From Cedecea neteri (lineage in GTDB: Bacteria; Pseudomonadota; Gammaproteobacteria; Enterobacterales; Enterobacteriaceae): a stretch of 64,000 bases of DNA. The stretch is from NCBI RefSeq assembly GCF_000758325.1, contig NZ_CP009459.1:806001-870000 (forward strand). The letters are read 5' to 3'. The notes beneath the pieces were generated by a model that was not told the DNA's origin, made no database searches, and saw only the letters and a program-made list of their open reading frames with translations. This document shows, piece by piece, positions 1-9,221 of the stretch. Position 1 is the stretch's first letter. Every line of letters begins with the position of its first letter. The position numbers and the translations under genes were made by a program.

Positions 1-107
1 GTTGGAGCTGAAGCAAGGCGGCAAGGGAGGGCATCCCGATGAGCTTACTTCGGTAAGTGATTCGGGTAACTGAGTGCAGCCAACGCGGCTACAGCTTCAA
101 ATAAGAA
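1..107. repeat. ERIC-like intergenic repeat, possibly cut by the window edge
   Basis: The stretch has the ERIC layout: an AAGCAAGGCGGCAAG-type left arm, a central GAGCTTAC...GTAAGTGA dyad, and the conserved GTGCAGCCAACGCGGCTACAGCTTCAA right end. It is diverged from the ERIC consensus but shares order and spacing with the clearer copy at 12236-12348. It lies just beyond the ryhB terminator. ERIC elements are non-coding and can fold as RNA; no specific role is visible here. Confidence 0.6.
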
Positions 108-111
108 GGGC

Positions 112-210
112 AAAAAAAAAGCCAGCACCCGGCTGGCTAAAGTAATACTGGAAGCAATGTGAGCAATGTCGTGCTTTCAGGATGTCTCCGTAGGGGTCTC
201 CCCTGAACGC
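112..210 (-). ncRNA. ryhB: RyhB iron-starvation small RNA
   Basis: Read on the minus strand, the core GCACGACATTGCTCACATTG followed by CTTCCAGTATTACTT is the highly conserved Hfq/seed region of RyhB. It is followed by the terminator hairpin AGCCAGCCGGGTGCTGGCT and a run of nine U. The 5' part has a hairpin (GGGGAGACCCC) where E. coli has a different loop. RyhB pairs with mRNAs of iron-using proteins and lowers their expression when iron is scarce. Its position next to yhhY is the same as in E. coli. The 5' end is set at 210 from the -10 hexamer TATTAT at 222-217. Confidence 0.96.
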
Positions 211-215
211 ATGGC

Positions 216-246
216 AATAATAATCATTATCATTCGCACTTGTAAA
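216..246 (-). promoter_or_regulatory. ryhB promoter with Fur box
   Basis: The 19-mer AATAATAATCATTATCATT (216-234) matches the Fur consensus closely on either strand. On the minus strand it overlaps a -10 hexamer TATTAT (222-217). An 18-bp spacer leads to a -35 of TTTACA (246-241). Fe-Fur bound here would block ryhB transcription, the known control of this sRNA. Confidence 0.85.
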
Positions 247-332
247 GCGTTTTTTGAAAAAAATAGCGTTGACTTGTTGTGCAAAGTCAATGATGTTTAA
301 AAGGTTTTCTATAACTCATTGAGGAGAAAAGG

Positions 333-830
333 ATGAAATCAGTTGTTGTGCGTCACGCCGAACCTGGCGATGCGGAAGCTTTACAGAAAATATATGCCCA
401 TCCGGCGCTTTACCGCGACACGCTACAGCTACCTCATCCTTCTCTAAAAGCCTGGCATGACCGAATTACCGATCCCCGGCCGGGGAGCCGACATCTGGTG
501 GCATGCATCGACGATGAGATTGTGGGGCAGCTAACGCTCACGGTGGAGCAGTCTCCGCGCCGTAGCCACGTCGCCACTTTCGGTATGGGCGTGCATTACG
601 ATCATCAGGGGAAAGGCATCGCTTCGGCTTTGCTTAAGGAAATGGTTGGCCTGTGCGATAAGTGGCTGCGCATCGAGCGCATCGAGCTGACGGTGTATAC
701 CGATAACGCGTCTGCACTGGCGGTGTATCGCAAATTTGGCTTCGAGGTGGAAGGCACCGGGAAGCGCTTTGCGCTGCGCGACGGCGAGTATGTGGATGCG
801 TATTTTATGGCGCGTTTTAAGCCGGAGTGA
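333..830 (+). CDS. yhhY: YhhY-type GNAT N-acetyltransferase
   Basis: A 165-aa single-domain GNAT protein, close to the length of E. coli YhhY, which acetylates the alpha-amino group of some amino acids such as Met and Phe using acetyl-CoA. The acetyl-CoA binding motif is visible as HYDHQGKGIASALL (about residues 88-101). It is followed by the beta-6/7 segment YTDNASALAVYRKFGFEVEG, typical of the family. The start has a strong GAGGAG ribosome-binding site 7-8 bases upstream. It sits beside ryhB as in E. coli, transcribed the other way, and is followed by a hairpin repeat that may serve as its 3' end. Confidence 0.93.
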   Translation: MKSVVVRHAEPGDAEALQKIYAHPALYRDTLQLPHPSLKAWHDRITDPRPGSRHLVACIDDEIVGQLTLTVEQSPRRSHVATFGMGVHYDHQGKGIASALLKEMVGLCDKWLRIERIELTVYTDNASALAVYRKFGFEVEGTGKRFALRDGEYVDAYFMARFKPE

Positions 831-836
831 TTTTTA

Positions 837-922
837 CCCTCACCCCGACCCTCTCCCTAAAAGGGAGAGGGGGAAACAAGCCACAGCCAGTAGTGTTTAT
901 TGCCGCCCTCTCCGTGAGGGGG
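837..922. repeat. CCCTCTCCC-type hairpin repeat between yhhY and ggt
   Basis: CCCTCACCCCGACCCTCTCC then AAAAGGGAGAGGG forms a strong hairpin (837-873). A second, weaker arm CCCTCTCCGTGAGGGG follows at about 905-921. It lies between the convergent 3' ends of yhhY and ggt. The same family occurs at 8372-8464, 14250-14348 and 61850-62422. Confidence 0.8.
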
Positions 923-925
923 CAA

Positions 926-2668
926 TCAATACCCCGCGGTTAAATCATCCACCGAACGTGGATCAGACGCGCCATATAGTTTCCCGTCCGGCGCAATCAT
1001 AATGCTCTGCGTGCTGCCCATCGCAGCCTTCACCTGGACATTTTGCCCCTTCTCTGTCAGTAACCTGAGCGTATCCGGGCTGAAGCCTTTCTCCACCCGC
1101 AGTTCGTCCGGCAGCCACTGGTGATGGAAGCGCGGCGCATTGGTCGCTTCTGCCACGTTCATGCCAAAATCGATGCTGTTGACCACCATTTGTAGCACGG
1201 TGGTGATAATTCGGCTCCCGCCCGGGCTGCCTGTGACCAGCCAGGTTTTTCCGTCTTTCACTACGATGGTTGGCGACATAGAAGATAACGGACGCTTGTG
1301 CGGCCCCACGGCGTTGGCCTCCCCGCCCACCAGCCCGTACACGTTCGGCACGCCCGGCTTAGCGGAGAAGTCATCCATCTGGTTATTCATCAGGATGCCG
1401 GTATTCCCGGCCACGATCCCGGTGCCGAAAGTGGTATTTAGCGTATAAGTCACCGCCACCGCGTTACCGTCTTTATCCACCACGGAGAAATGCGTGGTCT
1501 GGTTACTTTCATACGGCGCCAGGTTACCCGGCTTGATTTCGCTCGATGGGCGAGCCTTGTTGATATCAATTTTCTCCGCCAGCGATTTCGCATACGCCTT
1601 GCTGGTCAGCGCCTGCCACGGCACCTTCACAAAGTCCGGATCGCCGAGGTATTCCGAGCGATCGGCGTAGGCGTATTTTTCCGCCTCGGCCATGATTTGC
1701 AGGGTGTCCGCGCTGCCAAAGCCGTATTTCGCCAGATCGAAGTTTTCGAGAATATTGAGGATCTGCACGATGTGGATCCCGCCGGAAGACGGCGGCGGCA
1801 TGGAGTAGACTTCGTAGCCCCGGTATTCACCGCTGACGGGCTGGCGCTCAATGGCTTTGTAATTGGCCAAATCAGCTTTGCTGATCAGCCCGCCGTTCTT
1901 CGCCATCTCTTCGCTAATCTGGTCGGCAATCGCCCCCTTGTAGAAGGCATCCGGCCCCTGCTCGGCAATCATTTCCAGGCTTTTCGCCAGATTGGCCTGC
2001 ACGAGTTTGTCACCTTTCTGCAGCGGCTCTCCGTCCGCTTTCCAGAAGATAGCTTTGCTGTTGGCGTGATTAGGGATCACTTCCGCCCCGTACTGCTTCA
2101 GGTCGTCCGCCAGCGCGTCGTTCACAATGATGCCGTCCCGCGCCAGTTTGATAGCCGGTTGCACCACTTTATTCAGCGGCATAGTGCCGTACTTTTCCAG
2201 CGCCAGGCTAAAGCCTGCCACCGTGCCCGGCGTACCTGAGGCAAGATGCGAGGTCAGCGACTTCTTGCTGTCCGCATTGCCTTTATCGTCGAGGAACATA
2301 TCCCGGCTGGCTTTTTCCGGCGCCATTTCCCGGAAGTCTATCGCGGTTGTTTTGCCGTCTTTGGTGCGCAGCATCATAAAACCGCCGCCGCCGATATTGC
2401 CCGCCTGCGGGTGCGTGACCGCAAGGGCATAACCCACGGCGACCGCGGCATCCACCGCGTTACCGCCCTGCTTTAAAATATCGACGCCCACCTGAGTCGC
2501 CGCTGCGTCCACCGAAGCCACCATGCCGTGCTCCGCGCGCACCGGATGGTAAACGTCCATTTCCACGCCGTAAGAAACCGGCGGAGGAGCGGCTATCACC
2601 GTCAAACACAGCCCGATTGTCAGGGCCGGAATGGCGACCCAGCGCAAAGTTTTCCACTGCTTTATCAT
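926..2668 (-). CDS. ggt: Gamma-glutamyltranspeptidase, periplasmic
   Basis: 580 aa, the same length as E. coli Ggt. A Sec signal peptide is visible (MIKQWKTLRW, then a hydrophobic core to about residue 26). The autoprocessing site sits in ESNQTTHFSVVD at about residue 391; the Thr there becomes the N-terminal nucleophile of the small subunit. Further conserved segments are GGNAVDAAVAVGYALAVTHP near the N terminus and the lid/active-site segments GPHKRPLSSMSPT and GSPGGSRI. The enzyme cleaves the gamma-glutamyl bond of glutathione and related peptides in the periplasm so that Glu and Cys-Gly can be recovered. It is convergent with yhhY and divergent from yhhA, as in E. coli. Confidence 0.97.
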   Translation of the reverse strand: MIKQWKTLRWVAIPALTIGLCLTVIAAPPPVSYGVEMDVYHPVRAEHGMVASVDAAATQVGVDILKQGGNAVDAAVAVGYALAVTHPQAGNIGGGGFMMLRTKDGKTTAIDFREMAPEKASRDMFLDDKGNADSKKSLTSHLASGTPGTVAGFSLALEKYGTMPLNKVVQPAIKLARDGIIVNDALADDLKQYGAEVIPNHANSKAIFWKADGEPLQKGDKLVQANLAKSLEMIAEQGPDAFYKGAIADQISEEMAKNGGLISKADLANYKAIERQPVSGEYRGYEVYSMPPPSSGGIHIVQILNILENFDLAKYGFGSADTLQIMAEAEKYAYADRSEYLGDPDFVKVPWQALTSKAYAKSLAEKIDINKARPSSEIKPGNLAPYESNQTTHFSVVDKDGNAVAVTYTLNTTFGTGIVAGNTGILMNNQMDDFSAKPGVPNVYGLVGGEANAVGPHKRPLSSMSPTIVVKDGKTWLVTGSPGGSRIITTVLQMVVNSIDFGMNVAEATNAPRFHHQWLPDELRVEKGFSPDTLRLLTEKGQNVQVKAAMGSTQSIMIAPDGKLYGASDPRSVDDLTAGY

Positions 2669-2789
2669 CGTTATATCCTCATTTACCCGGGGAAAGTCCC
2701 CGCTTAAGCCTGGTTCACAAATCCGAAATAATCACCGTGATAAAGGAAACGGAGTAAACTTAAGCAACCCCTGATGGGAGGAGATAACG

Positions 2790-3149
2790 ATGAAAAAGGT
2801 ATGGCTTCTGGCAGCCTTGCTGCCGCTGACCGCGCTCGCACAGCCGCTCAACACCACCAACAACCCTAACCTGCCGGGCTATCAGAACCCGAGCCAGCAA
2901 CGGATGCTGACGCAGATGCAAACGCAGCAATCTCAGCAGCAGGGGATGTTAAACCAGCAGAGACAATCGCAAAATCAGCTTCAGCAACAACAGCTTCAGA
3001 CGCAGTTGAACAACAATCAGCAGCGTGTCCTGCAGTCGCAGCCGGGTATGAACCCGCTGCCGAACACCAATGGTGGGATGCTAAAAGGAAATAACGGCGG
3101 CATGTTGAAGCCAAACAGTTCAACGCTGCCGCCGCCAGTCACGCCGTAA
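2790..3149 (+). CDS. yhhA: YhhA, DUF2756 periplasmic protein
   Basis: 119 aa with a clear signal peptide ([17 protein letters not shown]). The mature chain is rich in Gln and Asn (repeated [10 protein letters not shown] runs, about residues 37-85), followed by a Gly/Met/Pro-rich tail. This is the DUF2756 pattern of E. coli YhhA, found at the same place between ggt and ugpQ. Its function is not known. The low-complexity mature chain suggests an unstructured or surface-associated protein. A GGAGGAG ribosome-binding site lies upstream. Its stop lies only 4 bp from the convergent ugpQ stop. Confidence 0.9.
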   Translation: MKKVWLLAALLPLTALAQPLNTTNNPNLPGYQNPSQQRMLTQMQTQQSQQQGMLNQQRQSQNQLQQQQLQTQLNNNQQRVLQSQPGMNPLPNTNGGMLKGNNGGMLKPNSSTLPPPVTP

Positions 3150-3153
3150 GGCG

Positions 3154-3894
3154 TTATGCGGAGAAGTCCGGGCCTATCTCGTCGATGCGGTCGGTACAGA
3201 TGGCATCGACGCCCCACTGCAGCAGTACGGCCGCGCGGTGGGGAACGTTCACGGTATAAACCAGAATATAGAGTCCAGCAGCTTTCAATGCCTTCACCCG
3301 GGCCTCATCAAGCAGTTGATGATTCAGGTGAATAGACACGCACTGTAAACGGGTCGTCAGTTCCTGCCAGTCATCACGCCATTCATCCAGCAGCAGACCA
3401 CGAGGCAGTTCAGGGGCCGCAAGCTGTGCCGCTTCCAGCGCCTCAATCTCGAAGGAAGAAAGCAGCGGTGCCGTTTGCCCGGCCCACAGTTCACGGGCAG
3501 CCAGCGCAACCACTTTGCCCGTTTCGGCTTCCAGACCGGTAGTTGGCTTGATCTCGATGTTGGCCATCATGCCGTGCTGTTTACAGCGTTCAGCCACCTG
3601 AGAAAGCAGCGGCAGCGGCTCGCCCGCATATTCACGGCTGAACCAGCTTCCCGCGTCAACTTTCAGCAGATTGTCCCAGGTCAGTTCCCCGGCAATCCCC
3701 CAGCCGTTGCTGGTGCGCTCGAGCGTGTCGTCATGCAGCAAGAAGATTTGCCCGTCGCGCGAGAGCTTGGCATCAAACTCAATCATGGTGTGGCCGTAAC
3801 GCGCCCCGACGTCGATTGCCGCGAGGGTGTTTTCCGGCGCAAGCTTACCGCCGCCACGGTGGGCGACGATTTTTGGATAAGGCCAGTTGCTCAT
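3154..3894 (-). CDS. ugpQ: Cytosolic glycerophosphodiester phosphodiesterase
   Basis: 246 aa, GDPD family. The signature is intact: [15 protein letters not shown] (catalytic His and the Glu/Asn metal site) and [20 protein letters not shown] (metal-binding Glu-x-Asp and second catalytic His). It hydrolyses glycerophosphodiesters, brought in by UgpBAEC, to sn-glycerol-3-phosphate and an alcohol. No signal peptide is seen, as expected for the cytosolic isoenzyme rather than GlpQ. It is the last gene of the ugp operon and overlaps ugpC by 4 bases (ATGA). Confidence 0.97.
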   Translation of the reverse strand: MSNWPYPKIVAHRGGGKLAPENTLAAIDVGARYGHTMIEFDAKLSRDGQIFLLHDDTLERTSNGWGIAGELTWDNLLKVDAGSWFSREYAGEPLPLLSQVAERCKQHGMMANIEIKPTTGLEAETGKVVALAARELWAGQTAPLLSSFEIEALEAAQLAAPELPRGLLLDEWRDDWQELTTRLQCVSIHLNHQLLDEARVKALKAAGLYILVYTVNVPHRAAVLLQWGVDAICTDRIDEIGPDFSA

Positions 3895-4961
3895 AAACGT
3901 TGTCCGTTTTTGCCATCAAAGAAGTGCAGATGTTCTTCCGGCAGGTGAACCCAAAGCGTGGTGCCCGGCTGCGGGCGCTCCTGATGCCCAAGGCGAATCA
4001 CCACTTTTTGGCCGCCCCAGCGGCCGTGGACCAGGTTATCGGCCCCCAGCATTTCAAGGGTTTCCACCACAATCGGGATGCCACCTGCAGCCTGTGAGCT
4101 TAGCGTAATATGTTCCGGGCGGATACCCAGCGTCATCGGGCGGCCAACCCACTGCAGGCGCTGGCTACCGGTCGGCAGCGCATCGCCGCCGTCCAGCTCA
4201 AAGCGTGAGCCGTCGATGCTGATGTTGCCATCCAGCAGGTTCATCGCCGGAGAGCCAATAAAGCTTGCCACAAAGCGGCTCGCCGGGCGCTCGTAAACCT
4301 CGACTGGCGTGCCAATCTGCTCCGCCACGCCTTTGTTCATCACCATCACGCGCTGGGCGAGAGTCATGGCCTCAACCTGGTCGTGCGTTACGTACAGGCT
4401 GGTCGTTTTCAGGCGGCGATGAAGCTGCTGAAGCTCAAGACGCATCTGCACACGCAGCTTGGCATCGAGGTTAGACAGCGGTTCGTCGAACAAGAATACC
4501 GCCGGATCGCGCACGATGGCGCGGCCCATAGCAACACGCTGGCGCTGGCCGCCGGACAGTTCGCGCGGGCGGCGGGTTAACAGTGCGTCCAGCTCCAGAA
4601 TACGGGCGGCTTCCAGCACCTTCTGGCGGATTTGTTCTTTGCCCAGGCCGCGAATCTTCAGGCCCCAGGCCATGTTCTCTTCCACGGTCATGTGCGGATA
4701 AAGCGCATAGTTCTGGAACACCATGGCGATACCACGCTCTTTGGGTTCCATGTCGGTGACGCGCTGGCTGTCGATCCAGATATCCCCGCTGGTCACCTGT
4801 TCCAGCCCGGCGACCATACGCAGCAGCGTAGATTTCCCGCAGCCAGAAGGCCCGACCATCACGATGAACTCACCGTCCGCAACGTCCACGGTCAGCGGCT
4901 GAATCACCTGGGTTTTACCGTCCCAGCTCTTGGTTACTGCCTGTAATTTTAAACCAGCCAT
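3891..4961 (-). CDS. ugpC: ABC ATPase of sn-glycerol-3-phosphate importer
   Basis: 356 aa, MalK/UgpC subfamily. Walker [10 protein letters not shown] is at residues 37-45, the ABC signature [14 protein letters not shown] near residue 135, and Walker [17 protein letters not shown] after it. A C-terminal OB-type regulatory domain is present (from about residue 240). The protein powers uptake of glycerol-3-phosphate and glycerophosphodiesters through UgpAE. It is translationally coupled to ugpQ downstream and starts 3 bp after the ugpE stop. Confidence 0.97.
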   Translation of the reverse strand: MAGLKLQAVTKSWDGKTQVIQPLTVDVADGEFIVMVGPSGCGKSTLLRMVAGLEQVTSGDIWIDSQRVTDMEPKERGIAMVFQNYALYPHMTVEENMAWGLKIRGLGKEQIRQKVLEAARILELDALLTRRPRELSGGQRQRVAMGRAIVRDPAVFLFDEPLSNLDAKLRVQMRLELQQLHRRLKTTSLYVTHDQVEAMTLAQRVMVMNKGVAEQIGTPVEVYERPASRFVASFIGSPAMNLLDGNISIDGSRFELDGGDALPTGSQRLQWVGRPMTLGIRPEHITLSSQAAGGIPIVVETLEMLGADNLVHGRWGGQKVVIRLGHQERPQPGTTLWVHLPEEHLHFFDGKNGQRL

Positions 4962-4964
4962 GGG

Positions 4965-5810
4965 CTATTTCTCACTATCAACCAGACCGCGCACGAAGGC
5001 GCGCTGCATAACTAAAACAATAACAACCGGTGGGACGAGCGTCAGCAGCATCGCTGCCATCACCTGGTTCCACTGCGTCACGCCATCACCGCTGGCAATC
5101 ATGCTTTTGATGCCCGCCACGGCGGTGCCCAAATTGGCGTCGGTGATAATCAGCAGCGGCCAGAGATACTGGTTCCAGCCATAGATAAAGGTGATCACGA
5201 ACAGCGCCGCCAGGTTGGTTTTGGACAACGGCAGCACGATGTCAAAGAAAAAGCGCATCGGCGAGGCGCCGTCGATGCGGGCCGCTTCCATCAGCTCGTC
5301 TGGCAGCGTCATGAAAAACTGGCGAAACAGGAACGTGGCCGTGGCCGACGCCATCAGCGGCAGCGTCAGGCCGGTGTAGCTGTCGAGCATTTTCAGGTTA
5401 GAGATAACCTCAACCGTCGGGAAAATACGCACTTCGACCGGCAGCATAAGGGTGATAAAAATCATCCAGAAGAACAGGTTACGCAGCGGAAAGCGGAACC
5501 AGACGATAGCGAAGGCCGACAACATCGACACGGCGATTTTGCCGATGGTGATCACCAGCGCCATCACCGTGCTGTTAAACAGCATCCGGCCGAACGGAGC
5601 GCTGTTGACCGCCACGCCGTTGGTCCAGATATAGCTGATGTTTTCCCACAGGTGAGTGCCGGGGATCAGCGTCATCGGCGTATCGAAGACGGCTTTGTTG
5701 TCCAGCGTCGCGGCAACAAAGGCCACGTACAGCGGGAACAGAATGACGATGATGCCCAGAATCAGCATGGTGTGGCTGAAAATAGTCAGCCCGCGACGGT
5801 TCTCAATCAT
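4965..5810 (-). CDS. ugpE: Permease of sn-glycerol-3-phosphate ABC importer
   Basis: 281 aa with six predicted membrane segments. The MalG-type EAA loop is seen as [26 protein letters not shown], the contact site for the UgpC ATPase. It pairs with UgpA to form the inner-membrane channel. The length equals E. coli UgpE. Its start overlaps the ugpA stop by 4 bases. Confidence 0.96.
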   Translation of the reverse strand: MIENRRGLTIFSHTMLILGIIVILFPLYVAFVAATLDNKAVFDTPMTLIPGTHLWENISYIWTNGVAVNSAPFGRMLFNSTVMALVITIGKIAVSMLSAFAIVWFRFPLRNLFFWMIFITLMLPVEVRIFPTVEVISNLKMLDSYTGLTLPLMASATATFLFRQFFMTLPDELMEAARIDGASPMRFFFDIVLPLSKTNLAALFVITFIYGWNQYLWPLLIITDANLGTAVAGIKSMIASGDGVTQWNQVMAAMLLTLVPPVVIVLVMQRAFVRGLVDSEK

Positions 5811-6694
5811 TGGTAGCGCACCTTACGTTCAACGAAGCGGAACTGAACCACCGTCAGGACAATCACCAGCAGCATCAGCACCACCGATTGCGCCGCCGAG
5901 GAAGAGAGATCCAGCCCGGTAAAGCCTTCGCGATAAATCTTGTAGATAAGCGTGGTGGTTGCCTGCACCGGGCCACCGCCAGTTGCCGCGTCGATCACAG
6001 GGAAGGTGTCGAAGAAGGCATACACCAGGTTCACCACCAGCAGGAAGAAGCTCACCGGGGCAATCAGCGGCAGCGAAATAAAGAAGAAGCGGCGCACGGG
6101 GCCAGCTCCGTCAATGGCTGCGGCTTCCACCAGCGAACGTGGAATCGACTGCAGAGCGGCAAAGAAGAACAGGAAGTTGTAGCTAATCTGCTTCCACACG
6201 GACGCGAACACGACCAGGAACATGGCCTGCCCGCTGTTCTGCGCGTGGTTCCAGTTGTAGCCAAACTCTTCCAGCGTGTGGGTAATCAGCCCGCGCCCTG
6301 GGTTGAACAGGAAGATCCACAGCACCGCGGCAATGGCGGGCGCAACGGCATAGGGCAGCAGCATCAGCGTTTGATAAAAACGGCTGCCGCGCACCACATA
6401 ATCCACCAGCGCGGCGAAGAACAGCGAAGCCAGCAGCCCGCAGCCCGCCACCAGGCCACTGAAGATCATGGTGGTATAGAAAGAGTCCAGATAGTAGCTA
6501 TCGTGGAAGAGCTGCACGAAGTTATCCAGGCCAACGAAATGGCTGGACAGACCAAACGGGTCAAGGTTTTGCAGCGAGTACCAGAGGGCTTCGCCCGCCG
6601 GCCAGATAAAGAAAATAACGGTGATGATCAGCTGCGGCAGAACCAGCGCATAGGGTAGCCAACTTGAACGGAACACCGGGCGAGATGATGACAT
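5807..6694 (-). CDS. ugpA: Permease of sn-glycerol-3-phosphate ABC importer
   Basis: 295 aa, MalF-type inner-membrane subunit with about six hydrophobic helices. The EAA loop is [20 protein letters not shown]. It is the partner of UgpE. The start has an N-terminal [20 protein letters not shown] as in the E. coli protein. The gene follows ugpB after a spacer of about 117 bp that holds hairpin repeats, so ugpB may be made in excess over the membrane subunits, as is common for binding-protein operons. Confidence 0.96.
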   Translation of the reverse strand: MSSSRPVFRSSWLPYALVLPQLIITVIFFIWPAGEALWYSLQNLDPFGLSSHFVGLDNFVQLFHDSYYLDSFYTTMIFSGLVAGCGLLASLFFAALVDYVVRGSRFYQTLMLLPYAVAPAIAAVLWIFLFNPGRGLITHTLEEFGYNWNHAQNSGQAMFLVVFASVWKQISYNFLFFFAALQSIPRSLVEAAAIDGAGPVRRFFFISLPLIAPVSFFLLVVNLVYAFFDTFPVIDAATGGGPVQATTTLIYKIYREGFTGLDLSSSAAQSVVLMLLVIVLTVVQFRFVERKVRYQ

Positions 6695-6745
6695 AGGGTT
6701 ACTCGGTTAATGTTAGAACAGGCGTTGCTTTGCCCCTTAGCACAA

Positions 6746-6806
6746 CGCTCTCCTTTCACAGAGAGCGCCGTACTCTCCCCCCTCCCTTTCGGGAGAAGGC
6801 GAGGGT
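6746..6806. repeat. Hairpin repeats between ugpB and ugpA
   Basis: Two hairpins lie in the spacer. The first is CGCTCTCCTTTCACAGAGAGCG (6746-6768). The second is a degenerate CCCTCTCCC-type element at about 6772-6806 (CTCCCTTTCGGGAGAAGGCG core). In this position they could stabilise the 3' end of ugpB mRNA or attenuate readthrough into ugpA. Confidence 0.6.
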
Positions 6807-6811
6807 AGAAC

Positions 6812-8128
6812 TTAAGACTTGGTAGACTGCTCGAAGCGGCGCAGCAGCTGGTTACCACGCTCAACGGAAGCGTCCAGCGCCTGCTGTGGTGTTTTCTTAC
6901 CGGTCCAGACGGACTCCAGCTCTTCGTCAACCACGGTACGGATCTGCGGCATGTTGCCCAGACGCAGACCTTTGGTGAACGGCAACGGTGGCTTGTTCAG
7001 CATCTGGCGAGTTGCGGTGTCCGCACCCGGGTTCTTGTCGTAGAAGCCGTCTTTACGGGTCAGCTCGTAAGCGGCGGTGGTGATTGGCAGGTAGCCGGTT
7101 TTCTGGTGCCATTCAGCGGCGATTTCTGGCTTAGCCAGGAACTGCATGAATTCGGCCACGCCGGTGTAAGTTGGCTTGTCTTTGCCCTGCATAACCCACA
7201 GACTTGCCCCGCCGATGATGGCGTTCTGTGGTGCGCCTTTCACGTCTGCGTCGTAAGGCATCATGCCTACGCCGTAGTTGAATTTCGCGTACTGACGGAT
7301 GTCAGCCAGGGAGCCGGAAGACGCGGTAGTGATCGCGCAGTCACCGTTGTAGAACTTCTCGGTGGACTCATCTTTACGGCCGAAGTAGGTGAAGTCACCC
7401 TTCTTGTTCATCTCTTCCAGCAGCGCGATGTGTTTCACCTGCTCAGGTTTGTTGAACTCCAGTACAGCATCAGTGCCGTCAAAACCGTTGTTTTTGGTCG
7501 CAAACGGCAGACCGTGCCAGGCGCTGAAGTTCTCCAGCTGGATCCAACCCTGCCAGCCGCTGGCGTAGCCACACTTCATGCCCGCTGCACGCAGTTTGGC
7601 GCTGTATTCCGCCACGTCCTGCCAGGTTTTAGGTGGCTGATCCGGGTTCAGACCGGCTTTCTTGAAAGCGTCTTTGTTGTAATACAGCACCGGGGTGGAG
7701 CTGTTGAAAGGCTGGGACAGCAGGTGGCCCGTTTTAGAGTCGGTGTAGTACCCGGCCACGGTCGGGACGAACTGAGATTCGTCGAACTTGATACCGGCTT
7801 CTTTAAACACTTCGTAGACCGGTTTGATAGCCTTGGAAGCCATCATGGTCGCGGTGCCGACTTCATATACCTGCAGGATGGCCGGGGCGTTACCGGAACG
7901 GTATGCCGCGATACCCGCCGCCAGGCTTTGATCGTAGTTGCCTTTATAAACCGGCACAATTTTGTAATCAGGGTGCGTTTCATTGAAACGGTTTGCCAGA
8001 GAATCGACTTCTTTACCCAGTTCCCCGTCCATTGAATGCCAGAAAGGAATCGTGGTAACGGCCATCGCCTGGGAGGCAAATGCCAGACCAAGCGTCAGCG
8101 CTAAAGCTGTGTGTCGTAACGATGTCAT
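6812..8128 (-). CDS. ugpB: Periplasmic sn-glycerol-3-phosphate binding protein
   Basis: 438 aa from the ATG at 8128, the exact E. coli length. An upstream in-frame start at 8197 would add 23 residues that spoil the signal peptide and run into the control region. The chosen start has an AGAGAG ribosome-binding site and gives a classic signal peptide, [20 protein letters not shown] then AMA. The mature part is a family-1 extracellular solute-binding protein ([33 protein letters not shown]). It captures glycerol-3-phosphate and glycerophosphodiesters such as glycerophosphocholine. First gene of the operon. Confidence 0.96.
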   Translation of the reverse strand: MTSLRHTALALTLGLAFASQAMAVTTIPFWHSMDGELGKEVDSLANRFNETHPDYKIVPVYKGNYDQSLAAGIAAYRSGNAPAILQVYEVGTATMMASKAIKPVYEVFKEAGIKFDESQFVPTVAGYYTDSKTGHLLSQPFNSSTPVLYYNKDAFKKAGLNPDQPPKTWQDVAEYSAKLRAAGMKCGYASGWQGWIQLENFSAWHGLPFATKNNGFDGTDAVLEFNKPEQVKHIALLEEMNKKGDFTYFGRKDESTEKFYNGDCAITTASSGSLADIRQYAKFNYGVGMMPYDADVKGAPQNAIIGGASLWVMQGKDKPTYTGVAEFMQFLAKPEIAAEWHQKTGYLPITTAAYELTRKDGFYDKNPGADTATRQMLNKPPLPFTKGLRLGNMPQIRTVVDEELESVWTGKKTPQQALDASVERGNQLLRRFEQSTKS

Positions 8129-8203
8129 TCGGTTATCTCTCTTGTTGTGCCGGATGCGCGAAATCACGCGTTTTATGCTCGCGAGGTAACATGACACGCT
8201 CGA

Positions 8204-8232
8204 ATGACAGAAAAATAACGGTTGGATGACGG
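8204..8232 (-). promoter_or_regulatory. Pho box, three 7-mers, upstream of ugpB
   Basis: On the minus strand the site reads CCGTCAT-CCAA-CCGTTAT-TTTT-CTGTCAT. That is three PhoB half-sites at exact 11-bp spacing with A/T-rich or short 4-bp linkers, 76 bp upstream of the ugpB start. A further partial GTGTCAT lies closer to the gene. It fits the known PhoB control of the ugp operon under phosphate starvation. Confidence 0.8.
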
Positions 8233-8371
8233 AATAGTTACAGCGGAGTGAATGAAATGTTTCTTTGTCGACGGGAGATATATTTTTCTTTCTCCCATGT
8301 ATTCCCTGAAAAATTCACGTTGCAGCCAGGCGGTGAGGGAATGATGGAATGGTTACTCACTCTTTATTGTT

Positions 8372-8464
8372 CCCTCTCCCCTTTGGGGAGAGGGTTAGGG
8401 TGAGGGGCAAGAAAGACGGAGTGGCCTGATGCCCTCACCCCAGCCCTCTCCCACAGGGAGAGGG
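8372..8464. repeat. Inverted pair of CCCTCTCCC-type hairpin repeats
   Basis: Copy 1 (8372-8406) reads CCCTCTCCCCTTTGGGGAGA then GGGTTAGGGTGAGGG. Copy 2 (8432-8464) reads CCCTCACCCCAGCCCTCTCC then CACAGGGAGAGGG. They are oriented head to head with a 25-bp linker, a BIME-like arrangement. They lie between ugpB control sequences and the end of the liv operon. Confidence 0.85.
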
Positions 8465-8471
8465 TGCAGAC

Positions 8472-8499
8472 AAAAAACGGCAACCGAAGTTGCCGTTTT
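8472..8499 (-). terminator. Rho-independent terminator of livHMGF
   Basis: On the minus strand the stem CGGCAAC-TTCG-GTTGCCG (stable tetraloop) is followed by TTTTTTG. It lies just past the livF stop codon at 8507. Confidence 0.9.
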
Positions 8500-8506
8500 G
8501 CTTTTA

Positions 8507-9220
8507 TTAGCCGCCTAAGTAAGCGCTGCGCACCGCTTCGTTCGCCAGCAACGCATCGCCGGTATCTTCCAGCACGACGTGGCCGTTTTCCAGCACGTAG
8601 CCCCGGTCGGCCAGCTTCAACGCCTGGTTGGCGTTCTGCTCCACGAGGAAGATGGTCATCCCTTCGCTGCGCAGTTGCTCGATGGTGTCGAAGATTTGCT
8701 GGATGATGATCGGCGCCAGACCCAGCGACGGTTCATCTAACAGTAACAGACGCGGCTGGCTCATGAGTGCGCGGCCTATCGCCAGCATCTGCTGCTCACC
8801 GCCGGACATGGTGCCCGCCCGCTGGATGCGGCGTTCGTGCAGGCGCGGGAACAGATCGTAGACGCGCTTAATGCGCGACTGGAACTGGTCACGTTCGGCA
8901 AAAAAGCCGCCCATCGCCAGGTTCTCTTCCACCGTCATGCGGGAGAAAACGCGACGCCCTTCCGGCACAATTGCCACGGCCTCACGCATGATGCGTGCCG
9001 TGTGCCAGTCTGTAATATCTTTGCCATCAAACACGATGCGGCCGCTGGTCGCTCGCGGGTCGCCGCAAAGCGTACCAAGCAGCGTCGTTTTACCTGCGCC
9101 GTTAGCGCCGATGAGCGTAACAATTTCGCCCTGTTTAATATGCAGACTGACGTCGTGCAGCGCCTGGATTTTGCCGTAGTGGGCGCTCACCTTGTCAAAC
9201 GACAACATTACATTTTCCAT
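8507..9220 (-). CDS. livF: ABC ATPase of branched-chain amino acid importer
   Basis: 237 aa from the ATG at 9220 (MENVMLSFDKVSAHYGK), the E. coli length. An ATG four codons earlier overlaps livG. Walker A GANGAGKTT, signature MSGGEQQMLAIGRAL and Walker B LLLLDEPSLGLAP are intact. With LivG it hydrolyses ATP to drive LIV-I/LS uptake of Leu, Ile, Val and, in E. coli, Phe. Last gene of the livHMGF unit, 1 bp after livG. Confidence 0.96.
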   Translation of the reverse strand: MENVMLSFDKVSAHYGKIQALHDVSLHIKQGEIVTLIGANGAGKTTLLGTLCGDPRATSGRIVFDGKDITDWHTARIMREAVAIVPEGRRVFSRMTVEENLAMGGFFAERDQFQSRIKRVYDLFPRLHERRIQRAGTMSGGEQQMLAIGRALMSQPRLLLLDEPSLGLAPIIIQQIFDTIEQLRSEGMTIFLVEQNANQALKLADRGYVLENGHVVLEDTGDALLANEAVRSAYLGG

Positions 9221-9221
9221 C

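Noticed and set aside
269-297. TTGACT as a -35 for yhhY
   Set aside because: The matching -10 at 17-bp spacing (GATGTT) is poor, so no promoter was entered.
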